Shown: positions 28,088 through 40,245 of the stretch, piece by piece
How the letters are laid out: every line of letters starts with the position of its first letter
Numbering within the stretch: position 1 is the stretch's first letter
Assembly: GCA_945957175.1 (NCBI GenBank)
Contig: CAMFJL010000009.1
Span: 22,260-86,259 of the forward strand
DNA length: 64,000 nucleotides
DNA from: an uncultured Legionellales bacterium
Lineage (GTDB): Bacteria; Pseudomonadota; Gammaproteobacteria; UBA1113
Direction: 5' to 3'
Translations under genes and position numbers: made by a program
Notes under the pieces: model-generated
Seen by the model: the letters and a program-made list of their open reading frames with translations, nothing else
The model's database searches: none
Told to the model about the DNA's origin: nothing

Positions 28088-29185
28088 ATGCAATTTTTAT
28101 TACCAAGAGACCTTTTAACAGCATGCCTACATCGTGTTGTAGGCGTTTTAGATAGAAGGCAAACGTTACCTATCTTGGGGCATGTATTGCTTCATATTCA
28201 AGGCGATGAATTGGCTGTGACAGCAACGGATTCTGAAATTGAATTGGTAGCCTATGCTAAGCTTCCTGATGCGCAAGAAGCCGTTGATATAACCTTGCCT
28301 GGACGTAAGCTTTATGATATTTGTCGGGTGCTGCCAGAGGGTAGCATGGTTGAAATGAAGCTATCACAACAATTAATGCAAATTCGCTGCGGACGTAGTC
28401 GGTTCAGCTTGCAAACCTTGCCAGCGGCAGATTTTCCAAGCCTAGAAGACTTGCCGGCGCAAGTTGAACTGAGTTTACAGCAAGGCTTATTTCGTTCACT
28501 TTTAGAGCAAACACAATTTGCGGTTGCTCAACAAGATGTTCGCTATTTTCTTAATGGTTTGTTGTTAGATTTACAAAAAGAGATGTTAGTGGCTGTGGGA
28601 AGTGATGGTCATCGATTAGCCTTGGCGCAACTACCGCTTTCTGCTGCTTCCGCTATTCGTATTTTGCTGCCAAGGCGCGGTGTTTTGGAGTTAATTAAGT
28701 TGCTTGGCAATGACGAAGCGTCCATGAATCTGGCATTGAGTCCAGCACATCTGCAAATTAAATCAGCCGATTTTCATTTCACCAGCCGTTTAATTGATGG
28801 CCAGTTTCCTGACTACCGCGGCTTTTTTCCACGGCAATTAGATAAAGTGGTGACTGTTGCTAATGCTGATTTAAAGCAGGCCTTATCTCGTGCAGCGATC
28901 CTTGCAAGCGACAAAGTCAAAGCCATTCGATTTGAACTGACTGAGAATTTACTGACCTTGACAACGACAAATCAAGAACATGAAGAAGCACAAGAAAGTT
29001 TAACCGTGGATTATGCAGGTCCTGCCTTATCGACGGGCTTTAATTTATCCTATTTTTTGGACGTTCTCACGGTACTTAAAGGCGAGCAGCTACGCATACA
29101 ACTTGCAGATGCTGACAGCAGTATTGTCATTGAGTCGACGCTCGATAATCAAGCCAGCTATTTAATTATGCCCCTACGGATTTAG
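28088..29185 (+). CDS. dnaN: DNA polymerase III beta sliding clamp
   Basis: 365 residues, the normal length of three clamp domains. It starts MQFLLPRDLLTACLHRVVGVLDRRQTLPIL and ends in SYLIMPLRI, close to the usual YVxMPMRL clamp terminus that lines the peptide-binding pocket. It follows dnaA by 44 bases in the standard dnaA-dnaN-recF order. Confidence 0.97.
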   Translation: MQFLLPRDLLTACLHRVVGVLDRRQTLPILGHVLLHIQGDELAVTATDSEIELVAYAKLPDAQEAVDITLPGRKLYDICRVLPEGSMVEMKLSQQLMQIRCGRSRFSLQTLPAADFPSLEDLPAQVELSLQQGLFRSLLEQTQFAVAQQDVRYFLNGLLLDLQKEMLVAVGSDGHRLALAQLPLSAASAIRILLPRRGVLELIKLLGNDEASMNLALSPAHLQIKSADFHFTSRLIDGQFPDYRGFFPRQLDKVVTVANADLKQALSRAAILASDKVKAIRFELTENLLTLTTTNQEHEEAQESLTVDYAGPALSTGFNLSYFLDVLTVLKGEQLRIQLADADSSIVIESTLDNQASYLIMPLRI

Positions 29186-29198
29186 AGAAGATCGCTCC

Positions 29199-30323
29199 GT
29201 GTTTGTGAATGCGCTGAAAGTGAATTACTTACGCAATCTGGTGAATGTAGATGCCAGTTTTCATGCGCCACTGGTGATCTTTTCGGGTCTGAATGGAAGC
29301 GGCAAAACAAGCTTATTAGAAGCGCTGTATTTTCTAGGCTATGGTCGTTCATTTCAGAGCCGCTTATTAAACCGTATTGTACATTACGGACAGCCAGGTC
29401 TTTCCGTTTTTGGTGAAGTTTGTACAGATCAACACGCTTTAGCGTTGCAAGTCGGTATCGCTAAATCATTACACGAGCCTTCACAGATTCGCTTGAATGG
29501 TAAGACCATTATGAACGCTTCAGAGCTTGCCTTGCATATGCCCATGCAATTGATTCATCCTGAGAGTTTTCATCTACTCACTGGCGGTTCTCAAGCGCGG
29601 CGTCAATTTCTTGATTGGGGATTGTTCCACGTGGAACCTCAATTTCATGCTTTGTGGCAGAAAAGCCAACGTTTGGTGCTACAGCGTAATGCTGCCTTAC
29701 GCAGCGAGGCGCCTGATGATATGGTCATGTTATGGGATCAAACCTGGGTAGGTATTGCCGAAACCATCGATACCATGCGTCGTGCTTATGTGGATAGTTT
29801 TCTTGAAATATATGCCCAAGTCGCCGATACCTTACAATTCCAATTACCGGTTGAGCTACATTATCATCGCGGTTGGTCAGAAGAACAGGATCTTGCCAGT
29901 CTGCTTAAGCAACAGTTAGCGAAAGATCGCACCAGACATTATACCTATAGTGGTCCACAACGCGCTGATATTATTATTAAGCTAGCAGGTGTACCGGTTG
30001 CAGATGCTTTATCGCGAGGTCAACAAAAACTATTACTCATGGTTTTGTTTTTAACACAAGCGCAGCTGTTATATCAGCGCGCTAAAAAAAAGAGTTGTTA
30101 CTTGTTGGATGATATTTTGGCGGAATTCGATCCGACCCGACGCCAACAAATATTACAATCTTTGACGCAGTTATCCAGTCAGGTTTTTTTAACCACACCG
30201 GATCTCTCGCAGCTAGGCGATTTAGCGCAGCTAGGCGCGTATCAACTGTTCCACGTGGAACAGGGGGTTGTACGGGAGCATGAGGGTTATGCGCTATCTG
30301 ACCTTTCAGCCGCTGCAGGATAG
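29199..30323 (+). CDS. recF: DNA repair ATPase RecF
   Basis: RecF loads RecA at gapped DNA. 374 residues: MFVNALKVNYLRNLVNVDASF, Walker A in FSGLNGSGKTSLLEAL, the ABC-type signature LSRGQQKLLLMVLFL and Walker B in CYLLDDILAEFD. It starts with GTG 29199, 13 bases after dnaN. Two 16-base parS-like palindromes lie inside the coding sequence. Confidence 0.95.
   Translation: MFVNALKVNYLRNLVNVDASFHAPLVIFSGLNGSGKTSLLEALYFLGYGRSFQSRLLNRIVHYGQPGLSVFGEVCTDQHALALQVGIAKSLHEPSQIRLNGKTIMNASELALHMPMQLIHPESFHLLTGGSQARRQFLDWGLFHVEPQFHALWQKSQRLVLQRNAALRSEAPDDMVMLWDQTWVGIAETIDTMRRAYVDSFLEIYAQVADTLQFQLPVELHYHRGWSEEQDLASLLKQQLAKDRTRHYTYSGPQRADIIIKLAGVPVADALSRGQQKLLLMVLFLTQAQLLYQRAKKKSCYLLDDILAEFDPTRRQQILQSLTQLSSQVFLTTPDLSQLGDLAQLGAYQLFHVEQGVVREHEGYALSDLSAAAG
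29623..29638. promoter_or_regulatory. parS-like centromere site 1 (TGTTCCACGTGGAACC)
   Basis: TGTTCCACGTGGAACC matches the gammaproteobacterial (Pseudomonas-type) parS palindrome at which ParB loads. It is inside recF and coincides with codons for L-F-H-V-E-P. Confidence 0.75.
30247..30262. promoter_or_regulatory. parS-like centromere site 2 (TGTTCCACGTGGAACA)
   Basis: A perfect 16-base palindrome, 624 bases from site 1 and also inside recF. It encodes L-F-H-V-E-Q, the same residues as site 1 up to the last one. Confidence 0.8.
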
Positions 30324-30438
30324 GCCTCTGAAGAACATTTTTTGAATGGCTGTAAATGAAACTAAGAAATGTCTATTTTAAAGTACGTAAGTCATATTCT
30401 GTCTTTGTAAAATTTTGATAAGCCATATGAGGACGACG

Positions 30439-31140
30439 ATGTTAAAACTAAATGCCTTGAAGGATTACACGTTGATTGATCTGACTCACCCACTTAGTAT
30501 AGATATGCCTCAGTGGGAAACAAATGATGGTTTTTCACTTAACGTAGAATATGACTACTCAGACTGCCCTGAGGCTGTTAAATTTCGGACACAGAAGATG
30601 CAAACACGATTGGGCGTCGGCACGCATATCGATGGACCTGCACATTGTATCGCTGGGGGAATGACAGTTGATGAGTTGCCACTGACCTCGCTTATCAGTC
30701 CGTGTGTTGTCATCCATATTGCAGCAAAAGCACACGCACATTATGTATTATCTGTAGATGATATTCACACGTTTGAAGCGGAGCATGGCGTTATTGCAGC
30801 AGGTAGCTTCGTTATGATTGCAACAGGCTGGAGTCGTTGGTGGTCTCAAGCCGATAAATATCGCAACAATCTACAATTTCCCAGTGTGTCTGCAGAAGCT
30901 GCGGCATTGTTATTGGCTCGCAATGTTGTCGGGTTAGGGATTGATACACTTTCGCCAGATGTTGGAAACAGTGAATTCCCCGTACATCAATTGTTCCTTA
31001 GTGCTGGTAAATATCTTGTTGAAAATATTGCCCATGCTGATAGGCTTGCCCCTGTAGGCGATGCTATTCTGGTGTTGCCGATGAAGATTCAGCAGGCCAC
31101 AGAAGCGCCAGTTAGGTTACTTGGATTGCACGTCAACTGA
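30439..31140 (+). CDS. cyclase/kynurenine formamidase-like metal hydrolase
   Basis: 233 residues. The cyclase-family signature H-x-G-T-H-x-D-x-P-x-H is visible as G-V-G-T-H-I-D-G-P-A-H-C, preceded by YTLIDLTHPLSIDMPQW; the first residue of the signature is V-G rather than H-x-G, but the metal-binding HIDGPAH is intact. Later motifs GLGIDTLSPD and LLGLHVN fit KynB-like enzymes. ATG 30439 has GAGG with spacing 6; in-frame starts at 30415 and 30427 are less likely. Substrate uncertain. It lies between recF and gyrB, which are usually adjacent in relatives. Confidence 0.8.
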   Translation: MLKLNALKDYTLIDLTHPLSIDMPQWETNDGFSLNVEYDYSDCPEAVKFRTQKMQTRLGVGTHIDGPAHCIAGGMTVDELPLTSLISPCVVIHIAAKAHAHYVLSVDDIHTFEAEHGVIAAGSFVMIATGWSRWWSQADKYRNNLQFPSVSAEAAALLLARNVVGLGIDTLSPDVGNSEFPVHQLFLSAGKYLVENIAHADRLAPVGDAILVLPMKIQQATEAPVRLLGLHVN

Positions 31141-31208
31141 GCTAACTGAGCTATATGTCTTTATCAAGGACTATAATTAACATGTCACCACGAATAAGGA
31201 GTGACATG

Positions 31209-31490
31209 ATGAAGTGTCATACACATGTTTATGCTAGTGCCAGTTGTGCATTGGCGCTGCTGGTGCTTGGCTGTGCGCCCACGGCAGGCGTCAATGATAA
31301 TTATGGTCCTGAAACCTACACCGGTGGTTTTGCCTATACGGCAAGGCCAGTCTCTGCCAATGTTGGTGAAACGTATAGCTCATCGGCATCCTCTTACAAT
31401 GTAGGCAGTGTCGAGGTGGTTCCGCGTGTCGTTACGACGCCGAGACAATACGGCCCTTATCATGGTAATGATGTGCCGTATGCGCAGTGA
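31209..31490 (+). CDS. small putative lipoprotein
   Basis: About 93 residues. MKCHTHVYASASCALALLVLGC is a lipoprotein signal with lipobox LVLGC followed by APTAG; the mature part is Gly/Tyr/Ser/Val-rich and disordered-looking. GGAG stands 7 bases before ATG 31209 (ATG 31206 also possible). An upstream in-frame ATG near 31155 would make a poorer signal peptide. Function unknown. Confidence 0.65.
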   Translation: MKCHTHVYASASCALALLVLGCAPTAGVNDNYGPETYTGGFAYTARPVSANVGETYSSSASSYNVGSVEVVPRVVTTPRQYGPYHGNDVPYAQ

Positions 31491-31506
31491 TCCTTAAATG
31501 AGGAAG

Positions 31507-31545
31507 GCACCCTTATTCACTAGGGTGCGCGTGCTTGTTGTCTTT
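31507..31545 (+). terminator. probable terminator after the lipoprotein gene
   Basis: GCACCCT (31507-31513) and AGGGTGC (31522-31528) form a 7-bp stem with an 8-base loop. The following sequence is only moderately T-rich. Confidence 0.5.
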
Positions 31546-31555
31546 CAGCGTATGC

Positions 31556-31632
31556 GTTTTGTCGTTGTTGCGCGATAGATTACCCTGCATCCGTTGCTAT
31601 GAGCACCTTCTCCCGCAAGAGAAGAAGGATAT
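31556..31632. repeat. REP-type element (degenerate)
   Basis: TTTGTCGTTGTTGCGCGATAG, TTACCCTGCATCCGTTGCTATGAGCACC and CTTCTCCCGCAAGAGAAGAAGG follow the order of the 17-kb element. Confidence 0.6.
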
Positions 31633-31644
31633 TTTGTGCACAAT

Positions 31645-31700
31645 TGGGGTGATGAGTAACAGCGTAGACCGGGATGATAGGTAACACGTTTAACACCTAA
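31645..31700. repeat. possible insertion-sequence end remnant
   Basis: On the minus strand two similar blocks, GTTACCTATCATCCC and GTTACTCATCACCCC, lie about 23 bases apart, like the internal end repeats of IS21/IS481-type elements. No transposase ORF is present. Weak call. Confidence 0.2.
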
Positions 31701-31775
31701 ACCGTACATGTTCAAGGCTCATAGGTATAGATTCTTCATAGCTTTTTGTTTATCCTATGATGTTTACCTTGAGGT

Positions 31776-32867
31776 ATGGATAAAGACATGCGTTTCCATA
31801 AGACAAATACGATAAGCCAGATAGGGCAGCTTTTTAAGATGTATTGGCATCAAGTGTCGGGCTATCGTAAATGGGGTTTGCTCGCAATGGTAATTATCAC
31901 AGCCGCTGTGCAGGTTCTTTCTTTGGTAGCGTTAAATGATGAGTGGAAATATTTATTTAACGCACTTCAAGCCTATGATTATTCACGCTTTATCGAGGTA
32001 TCTGCTGTTTTTTTATTAACTATATTGATCATTGCTTTAAGCTATGCATTTAATAACTATGCTATTGGCTTATTTAGCTTGCGATGGCGGGCATATTTAA
32101 CTGACTATATTAAAGATACATGGATCACTCAAAATCAATCTCAGCATACCCATAATAAAAAAACAATCGATAATCCAGAGCAGCGAATCACGGATGATTT
32201 AAATCTGGTCCCGACACTTGTTATAAGCATAGGAAATCAGCTATGTCAAGCGATGATGAGTTTATGTATTTTTGGCGCAGAACTTTGGATTTTTTCGAAG
32301 CAATGGCAATTTCCCTATCATCATCATATCTTGCAGTTTCCAGGCATCTATTTATGGGTAACACTCATCTATGCACTCTTTTTTAACGGTTTAGTTTTTT
32401 CCTTAGGTCACAAACTTATTAGCTTAAATTACAACAACCAACGATTAACTGCCAATATGCGTTATACCATGTCAGTGATCAGACAGGAAAGTCAACTAGG
32501 TATCACAAATATAGCGATGCATCAGCATCGAAAAAAAACAGATACTGAGTTGAGCGAAGTTATTCACAATACCTTATCTTTACTGAAAGTGGATAGATGG
32601 GTGCAGTTGGTTAAACAAATTAGCTTTAATGCCTGTGGATTTGTGGTTATTCTTATAGCGCTACCCGTTTATTTTGCAAATCATTTATCTTTAGGTTCGC
32701 TCATGCAATTAAATGGTGCCGCTATCTTTTTTGTTCAGGCATTGTCAGTGTTGATGATCGCCTATGAAAATATCGCTATACTTCGAGCTTCTTTACAAAG
32801 AGTCGTCGAATTTGTTCAATCACTTACGCAAGTTGCCGAGCCAGTCTTAAGCGCACAAAGCAGCTGA
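31776..32867 (+). CDS. SbmA/BacA-like peptide transporter
   Basis: 363 residues with about six to seven hydrophobic segments and no ATP-binding domain. The family hallmark I-D-N-P-E-Q-R-I-T-D-D is present after the second membrane pair (SbmA has IDNPDQRI), together with LNDEWKYLFNALQAYDYSRF near the N-terminus and the late SLGSLMQLNGAAIFF. SbmA/BacA proteins import peptides by proton motive force; BacA is needed for chronic intracellular life in Rhizobium and Brucella. At 363 residues it is shorter than E. coli SbmA (406), and it lies alone between recF and gyrB. ATG 31776 or 31788 is the start; neither has an ideal RBS. Confidence 0.78.
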   Translation: MDKDMRFHKTNTISQIGQLFKMYWHQVSGYRKWGLLAMVIITAAVQVLSLVALNDEWKYLFNALQAYDYSRFIEVSAVFLLTILIIALSYAFNNYAIGLFSLRWRAYLTDYIKDTWITQNQSQHTHNKKTIDNPEQRITDDLNLVPTLVISIGNQLCQAMMSLCIFGAELWIFSKQWQFPYHHHILQFPGIYLWVTLIYALFFNGLVFSLGHKLISLNYNNQRLTANMRYTMSVIRQESQLGITNIAMHQHRKKTDTELSEVIHNTLSLLKVDRWVQLVKQISFNACGFVVILIALPVYFANHLSLGSLMQLNGAAIFFVQALSVLMIAYENIAILRASLQRVVEFVQSLTQVAEPVLSAQSS

Positions 32868-32956
32868 TTATCGATAAATGTTATGAGTCTATATTTAAAA
32901 AACGTGCTCTTATACGTAAGCTTACTTTAAGTCTTGTGGTGTTCGATTGGCTTAAA

Positions 32957-32968
32957 ATGTGGTATAAT
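32957..32968 (+). promoter_or_regulatory. extended -10 promoter element upstream of gyrB
   Basis: TGG-TATAAT (TATAAT 32963-32968), an extended -10, about 195 bases before the gyrB ATG. The leader then crosses a palindromic repeat. Confidence 0.45.
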
Positions 32969-33041
32969 ATCTGGACTTTTAATGAGCTATCCCTTCGTCT
33001 TTCAAACTGCGGTCGAGGGGCCTAAGGCCATCAAAATATGA

Positions 33042-35953
<2,912 letters not shown>

Positions 35954-35964
35954 GTTGCGCTGAA

Positions 35965-35994
35965 CTTAGGGCACGGCACGCCGTGCCCCTACGG
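35965..35994. repeat. GGGCACGGC...GCCGTGCCC palindrome
   Basis: GGGCACGGCACGCCGTGCCC followed by CTACGG is a reverse-orientation member of the GTAGGGGCAC family, between convergent cupin and RND pump genes. It may serve as a terminator. Confidence 0.65.
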
Positions 35995-36026
35995 TCGGCA
36001 TCGTATCACCGTGCCACGGTAAGCGT

Positions 36027-39000
36027 CTATGCTAAGTCAGGTAGTGCTTCCTCAGGTTTTTTCTTTGAATAATCTTCAGCAATAAGCATATACATGGCTG
36101 GTACCACAAATAAGGTAAAGCAAGTGCCTATGGAAATGCCGGTTGCAATGACCAAACCAATATCAAAACGACTCTCAGCACCTGCACCGGTTGCATTAAT
36201 CAATGGAATGACACCGAGCACCATAGCAGCTGTTGTCATTAAGATTGGACGAAATCGAATAGCAACGGCTTCACTGATCGCAGTAAATTTATTTTCGCCC
36301 TGCTTTTGTAGGTCATTCGCAAATTCAACAATCAGGATTCCATGCTTACTGATCAATCCGATCAGCGTGACCAAGCCAACTTCAGTGTAAATATTTAGTG
36401 TTGCACCACCAACACCTAGGCTAATAAAAATCATAGCGCCGCAAATGGACATAGGAACACTGATTAATACAATAAAAGGATCCCTGAAGCTGTTAAATAA
36501 TACAGCCAATGATAAGAAAATAATGATAAGCGCTAAAGCAAACGTGATGAGCATGGTGTTACTTTGATCTTCAAATTGCCTTGATTGGCCGCCGTAATCA
36601 ATTGTATAGCCTCTTGGTAAAATAGGTTGAGCTATTTTATTCAATACCTCTAGCGCTTCTCCCATGCTGACACCGGGCGAGGCCGTTGCAGATATAGTGA
36701 CAGAGTTAATCTGCTGAAAGTGATTAACTGATTGTGGCCCTATGCTTTTAGTGAGACTAGCCACAGTTGCCAAGGGTATCGATTGACCGCTGGATGTATT
36801 AATATAATAGTTGAGTAATTCATTGGCATTAAGCCGGGAGTTGGTGGTGACTTGAGGAATGACCTGATACGAGCGTCCCATATAGTTGAAGTAGTTAATA
36901 TAATTTTCACTCAAGGCAGTACTGATAGAATTACCGACATCTTCTAAGGTTAGGCCAAATTCAGCGATTTTTTCTTTATTTAGTTTAATGTCGCCCTCTT
37001 GCATATTATAAAATAAATCCGATGTCAGTGATTGAAACTTCCCTGTCTGCCTCGCTTGTTGAATAATTTGCTGAGAGATAGCGGCCATTTGGCTTAAGGG
37101 ATTGGTGGATTCAATCACAAATTGAATGGGTAAGCCAGCACCACCGCCAGGTAATGAGGGGGGCTGAAATACGGCTACAGCAACGCCAGCAATATTTTTT
37201 GTTTGTTTCTGTACGATGGGCTGCAATTGATTAGATGTTAATTTGCGTTCATCCCACGGTTTTAACACCATACCACCCATATTCAAATTTAAGTTAGGTG
37301 CGTTATTTGCGCCATTATAGCCATTTACTTCGAACGTTGTTTCAGTTTCAGGATGGGACTCAAAGATTTGACTGACAGCTTTACCGTAGCGGGCTGTCTG
37401 CGCCAGTGAGGAATTGGTATCGGCTGTTGATTGGGTCAGAATAATGCCTTGGTCTTCTTGTGGTGCGAGCTCAGATTTTGATGTGGTGAATAAAAAGAGG
37501 TTGCTCGTTAAGATTAATACGGCAAATACAATCACAACAGATAAATAATTGAGTGCCTTTAATAGGCGATCATGATAAGCATGGCGGAACTGATTAAATT
37601 TTCTATCAAAATATTGAATAAAGTTAGGTTTTTCTGTGTTTTTTAGCATGGCTGAGCACATCATAGGTGATAATGTCAGTGCAATGATCGCAGAAATACC
37701 AACGGCGCTGGCCAAAGTGAATGCAAATTCAGTAAATAGCGCACCGGTGAGTCCCCCCATAAAACCAATCGGTAAATAAACAGCAATTAATACGATAGAG
37801 ATAGCAATGATGGGACGGCTTAACTCTCGCGCACTTAAAATAGCGGCTACAAAGGCAGACTTTCCTTCTTCCATATGCCGCGATACATTCTCTACCACGA
37901 TGATAGCATCATCGACAACAAGGCCAATGGCTAATACGAGTGCAAGCAAAGTAAGGATGTTAATGGAAAAGTTAAGTGCCAGCATCATGAAAAAAGTACC
38001 GATAATCGACAAGGGTATGGCAATAACGGGTATAAATAAAGCACGAAACGAGCCAAGAAATAAATAAACTACAGCGGTTACAATCAAGAAAGCTTCAAGT
38101 AACGCAGAATTTACCTGACTAATAGAGGCAGTCACAAACAAGCTAGAGTCATAAACAATACGCCCAGTAATACCTGCAGGCATTTGTTTTTGTGCTTCAG
38201 CAAAAACGGTGCGTACATTTTTTAACACGGTGAGTAGGTTTGCTGTGGGGGCAACGACAATACCGATAAAAACGTTAGGCTTTCGATTACGAGTTACTGT
38301 TGTATTATAGTTTTCTTGCCCCAAAGTAACTTTGCCAACATCTTTAATGCGAACAAGTGCGCCATTTTTTGCTTCAATAATCATATTCTGAAATTGAGGT
38401 ATGGTTGTTAACGCGGAGTCCGTATTAAGATTTAAAATAAAGGTTGGACCATTCGTTCGACCTGAAGCGGTAATAAAGTTATTTGAATAAAGGATTTGTG
38501 CAACTTTTGATGCAGGAATACCATAGCCAGCTAATTTTTTAGGATCTAACCAAATACGTAATGCAATTTGACTATTACCTAATACTTCGGCTGTTTGCAC
38601 GCCATGAACGGATTGAAGCTTGGGTTCAACTGCACGTAATAGATAATCCGTAATTTTATTTTCACTGACAGATTTGCTGCTAAAGCCAATGTACATGGAG
38701 TCAGTTGTTTCACCAATGGTGACAGTTATCACTGGCAATTGCGAACCCTGAGGCAACTGGTTAAGCACACTGTTAACCTGCGTATTAATTTCCGTTAAAG
38801 CTTTATCTGGGTCATAGTTTAATAATAAGTTTGCCTGAATCATACTGGTATTTTGGGTAGAGCTCGAGGTCATATAGTCAATACCATTGGCTTGTGCAAT
38901 CGCCTGTTCTAGGGGGGTTGTAATAAAAGCTGCAATGGTTGAGGGAGATGCGCCAGTAAAAGTTGTATTGATAGTAATCACGGCGCTTTCAATGGTGGGA

Positions 39001-39110
39001 TATTGTTGCACAGATAAAAGACCAATGGAGCGTGCGCCGAGTACAAGAATGACCAAGCTTATGACAATAGAGAAAACGGGTTTTCGTATGAATAAATCTG
39101 TTAATCGCAA
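36027..39110 (-). CDS. RND efflux pump, HAE1/AcrB-MexB family inner-membrane subunit
   Basis: About 1027 residues in the standard RND architecture: 12 membrane helices in two groups of six and two large periplasmic loops. LRLTDLFIRKPVFSIVISL, the proton-relay region in LALVLAIGLVVDDAIIVVENVSRHM and FRPILMTTAAMVLGVIPL are visible. It exports drugs or lipids with the adaptor and outer-membrane factor encoded upstream. TTG 39110 follows AAGGA with spacing 7 and lies 4 bases after the adaptor stop; an in-frame start at 39155 would overlap the adaptor gene. Confidence 0.94.
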   Translation of the reverse strand: MRLTDLFIRKPVFSIVISLVILVLGARSIGLLSVQQYPTIESAVITINTTFTGASPSTIAAFITTPLEQAIAQANGIDYMTSSSTQNTSMIQANLLLNYDPDKALTEINTQVNSVLNQLPQGSQLPVITVTIGETTDSMYIGFSSKSVSENKITDYLLRAVEPKLQSVHGVQTAEVLGNSQIALRIWLDPKKLAGYGIPASKVAQILYSNNFITASGRTNGPTFILNLNTDSALTTIPQFQNMIIEAKNGALVRIKDVGKVTLGQENYNTTVTRNRKPNVFIGIVVAPTANLLTVLKNVRTVFAEAQKQMPAGITGRIVYDSSLFVTASISQVNSALLEAFLIVTAVVYLFLGSFRALFIPVIAIPLSIIGTFFMMLALNFSINILTLLALVLAIGLVVDDAIIVVENVSRHMEEGKSAFVAAILSARELSRPIIAISIVLIAVYLPIGFMGGLTGALFTEFAFTLASAVGISAIIALTLSPMMCSAMLKNTEKPNFIQYFDRKFNQFRHAYHDRLLKALNYLSVVIVFAVLILTSNLFLFTTSKSELAPQEDQGIILTQSTADTNSSLAQTARYGKAVSQIFESHPETETTFEVNGYNGANNAPNLNLNMGGMVLKPWDERKLTSNQLQPIVQKQTKNIAGVAVAVFQPPSLPGGGAGLPIQFVIESTNPLSQMAAISQQIIQQARQTGKFQSLTSDLFYNMQEGDIKLNKEKIAEFGLTLEDVGNSISTALSENYINYFNYMGRSYQVIPQVTTNSRLNANELLNYYINTSSGQSIPLATVASLTKSIGPQSVNHFQQINSVTISATASPGVSMGEALEVLNKIAQPILPRGYTIDYGGQSRQFEDQSNTMLITFALALIIIFLSLAVLFNSFRDPFIVLISVPMSICGAMIFISLGVGGATLNIYTEVGLVTLIGLISKHGILIVEFANDLQKQGENKFTAISEAVAIRFRPILMTTAAMVLGVIPLINATGAGAESRFDIGLVIATGISIGTCFTLFVVPAMYMLIAEDYSKKKPEEALPDLA

Positions 39111-39114
39111 CGTA

Positions 39115-40245
39115 TTATCCTTTTGACTGAGCGTTAGGACTGCTTGGTGGTGCAAGACTGTTATTGATCACTACCATGCTGTCATTTGTTAGCTTCAATT
39201 GCCCAGATGTAACTACGACCTCCCCAGTTTTTAATCCTTTAAGAACTGCAATTTGATCACCTCGCATATCACCCGCAGTGACAAATTGTTGTTCTGCTTG
39301 CCATATCGTTTGATTGTTTATCGTTTTTTCTGTTTTCTTCAAGATAAATACAATATCGCCATAAGGATTAAAGCTGATAGCTGTTTGTGGTAACGTGATA
39401 TAAGGCTTTGCTGCACCTGATTTAATACTTACATTGACAAACATACCGGGTAAGATTTTTTGATCTTGATTGGGTAATGTTGCTTCTACTTCAACATTTC
39501 GTACATCTGCATCGACTAAAGGATTGATAGTTGTCACCTTACCTGTGAAATGTTGTCCGGGATAAGTGTCAACGCTGACCGTAACAGGTTTGCCTAATTG
39601 TACTTCTTGTAATTGCTGCTGTGGCAGATAAAAATCAATCCAAATAGGGCTTAAGGTTTGCAAATTAACAATCGGATCGCCAGGGTTGATATATTGCCCT
39701 AAATTTACCAAAGAGACACCAAGCTTGCCTGTAAATGGTGCATAAACTGTTTTATTTGCAATAGTGGCTTCTTGTTCTGCCACATCTGCGGCTGTTGATT
39801 CATATTGTGCCTCATCACCCGCTAAAGTTTCTTGACTGATGGCACCAATTTTATATTGTTTTAAGTTACGTTCATAAGTGATTTTTGCAAAAGCAGCTTG
39901 TGCTTGTAGCGAATGTAATTTAGCTACATCGGTAGAAATATCAAGCTGTACTAGTAGATCACCTTGTTTAACAAACTGTCCTGGAGTGAAATGAATTGCG
40001 GTGATGAGTCCACCTAATTCAGTGGTCACATTAACACCTTCGTACGTTTTTGAACTACCTACAGCGGAGATAGTTGGTTGCCATGTTGATGATTTGACTG
40101 TCATGGCGGATACAGTAATCACTCGATTTTTCAATTGTTTATCTTCTTTGATTTTAACAGTCACAGCATGAATGAGTTTGATGCCAAAAATAACACCGAA
40201 TAAAATGAGGACATAAGCAATCATTTTTTTCATAGCTTTACTCAT
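39115..40245 (-). CDS. RND periplasmic adaptor (membrane fusion protein)
   Basis: 376 residues: an N-terminal membrane anchor (KMIAYVLILFGVIFGIKLIH), then the lipoyl half-motifs (GGLITAIHFTPGQFVKQGDLLVQLD; TVYAPFTGKLGVSLVNLGQYINPGDPIVNLQ) on either side of a short helical hairpin, and beta-barrel (PVTVSVDTYPGQHFTGKVTTINP) and membrane-proximal domains. It links the pump with the outer-membrane channel. ATG 40245 overlaps the OMF stop and has GGAG 9 bases upstream; ATG 40260 is an alternative. Confidence 0.93.
   Translation of the reverse strand: MSKAMKKMIAYVLILFGVIFGIKLIHAVTVKIKEDKQLKNRVITVSAMTVKSSTWQPTISAVGSSKTYEGVNVTTELGGLITAIHFTPGQFVKQGDLLVQLDISTDVAKLHSLQAQAAFAKITYERNLKQYKIGAISQETLAGDEAQYESTAADVAEQEATIANKTVYAPFTGKLGVSLVNLGQYINPGDPIVNLQTLSPIWIDFYLPQQQLQEVQLGKPVTVSVDTYPGQHFTGKVTTINPLVDADVRNVEVEATLPNQDQKILPGMFVNVSIKSGAAKPYITLPQTAISFNPYGDIVFILKKTEKTINNQTIWQAEQQFVTAGDMRGDQIAVLKGLKTGEVVVTSGQLKLTNDSMVVINNSLAPPSSPNAQSKG

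Noticed and set aside
31645..31700. intact insertion sequence between recF and gyrB
   Set aside because: Only two short similar blocks, no transposase ORF and no inverted-end pair; at most a relic.
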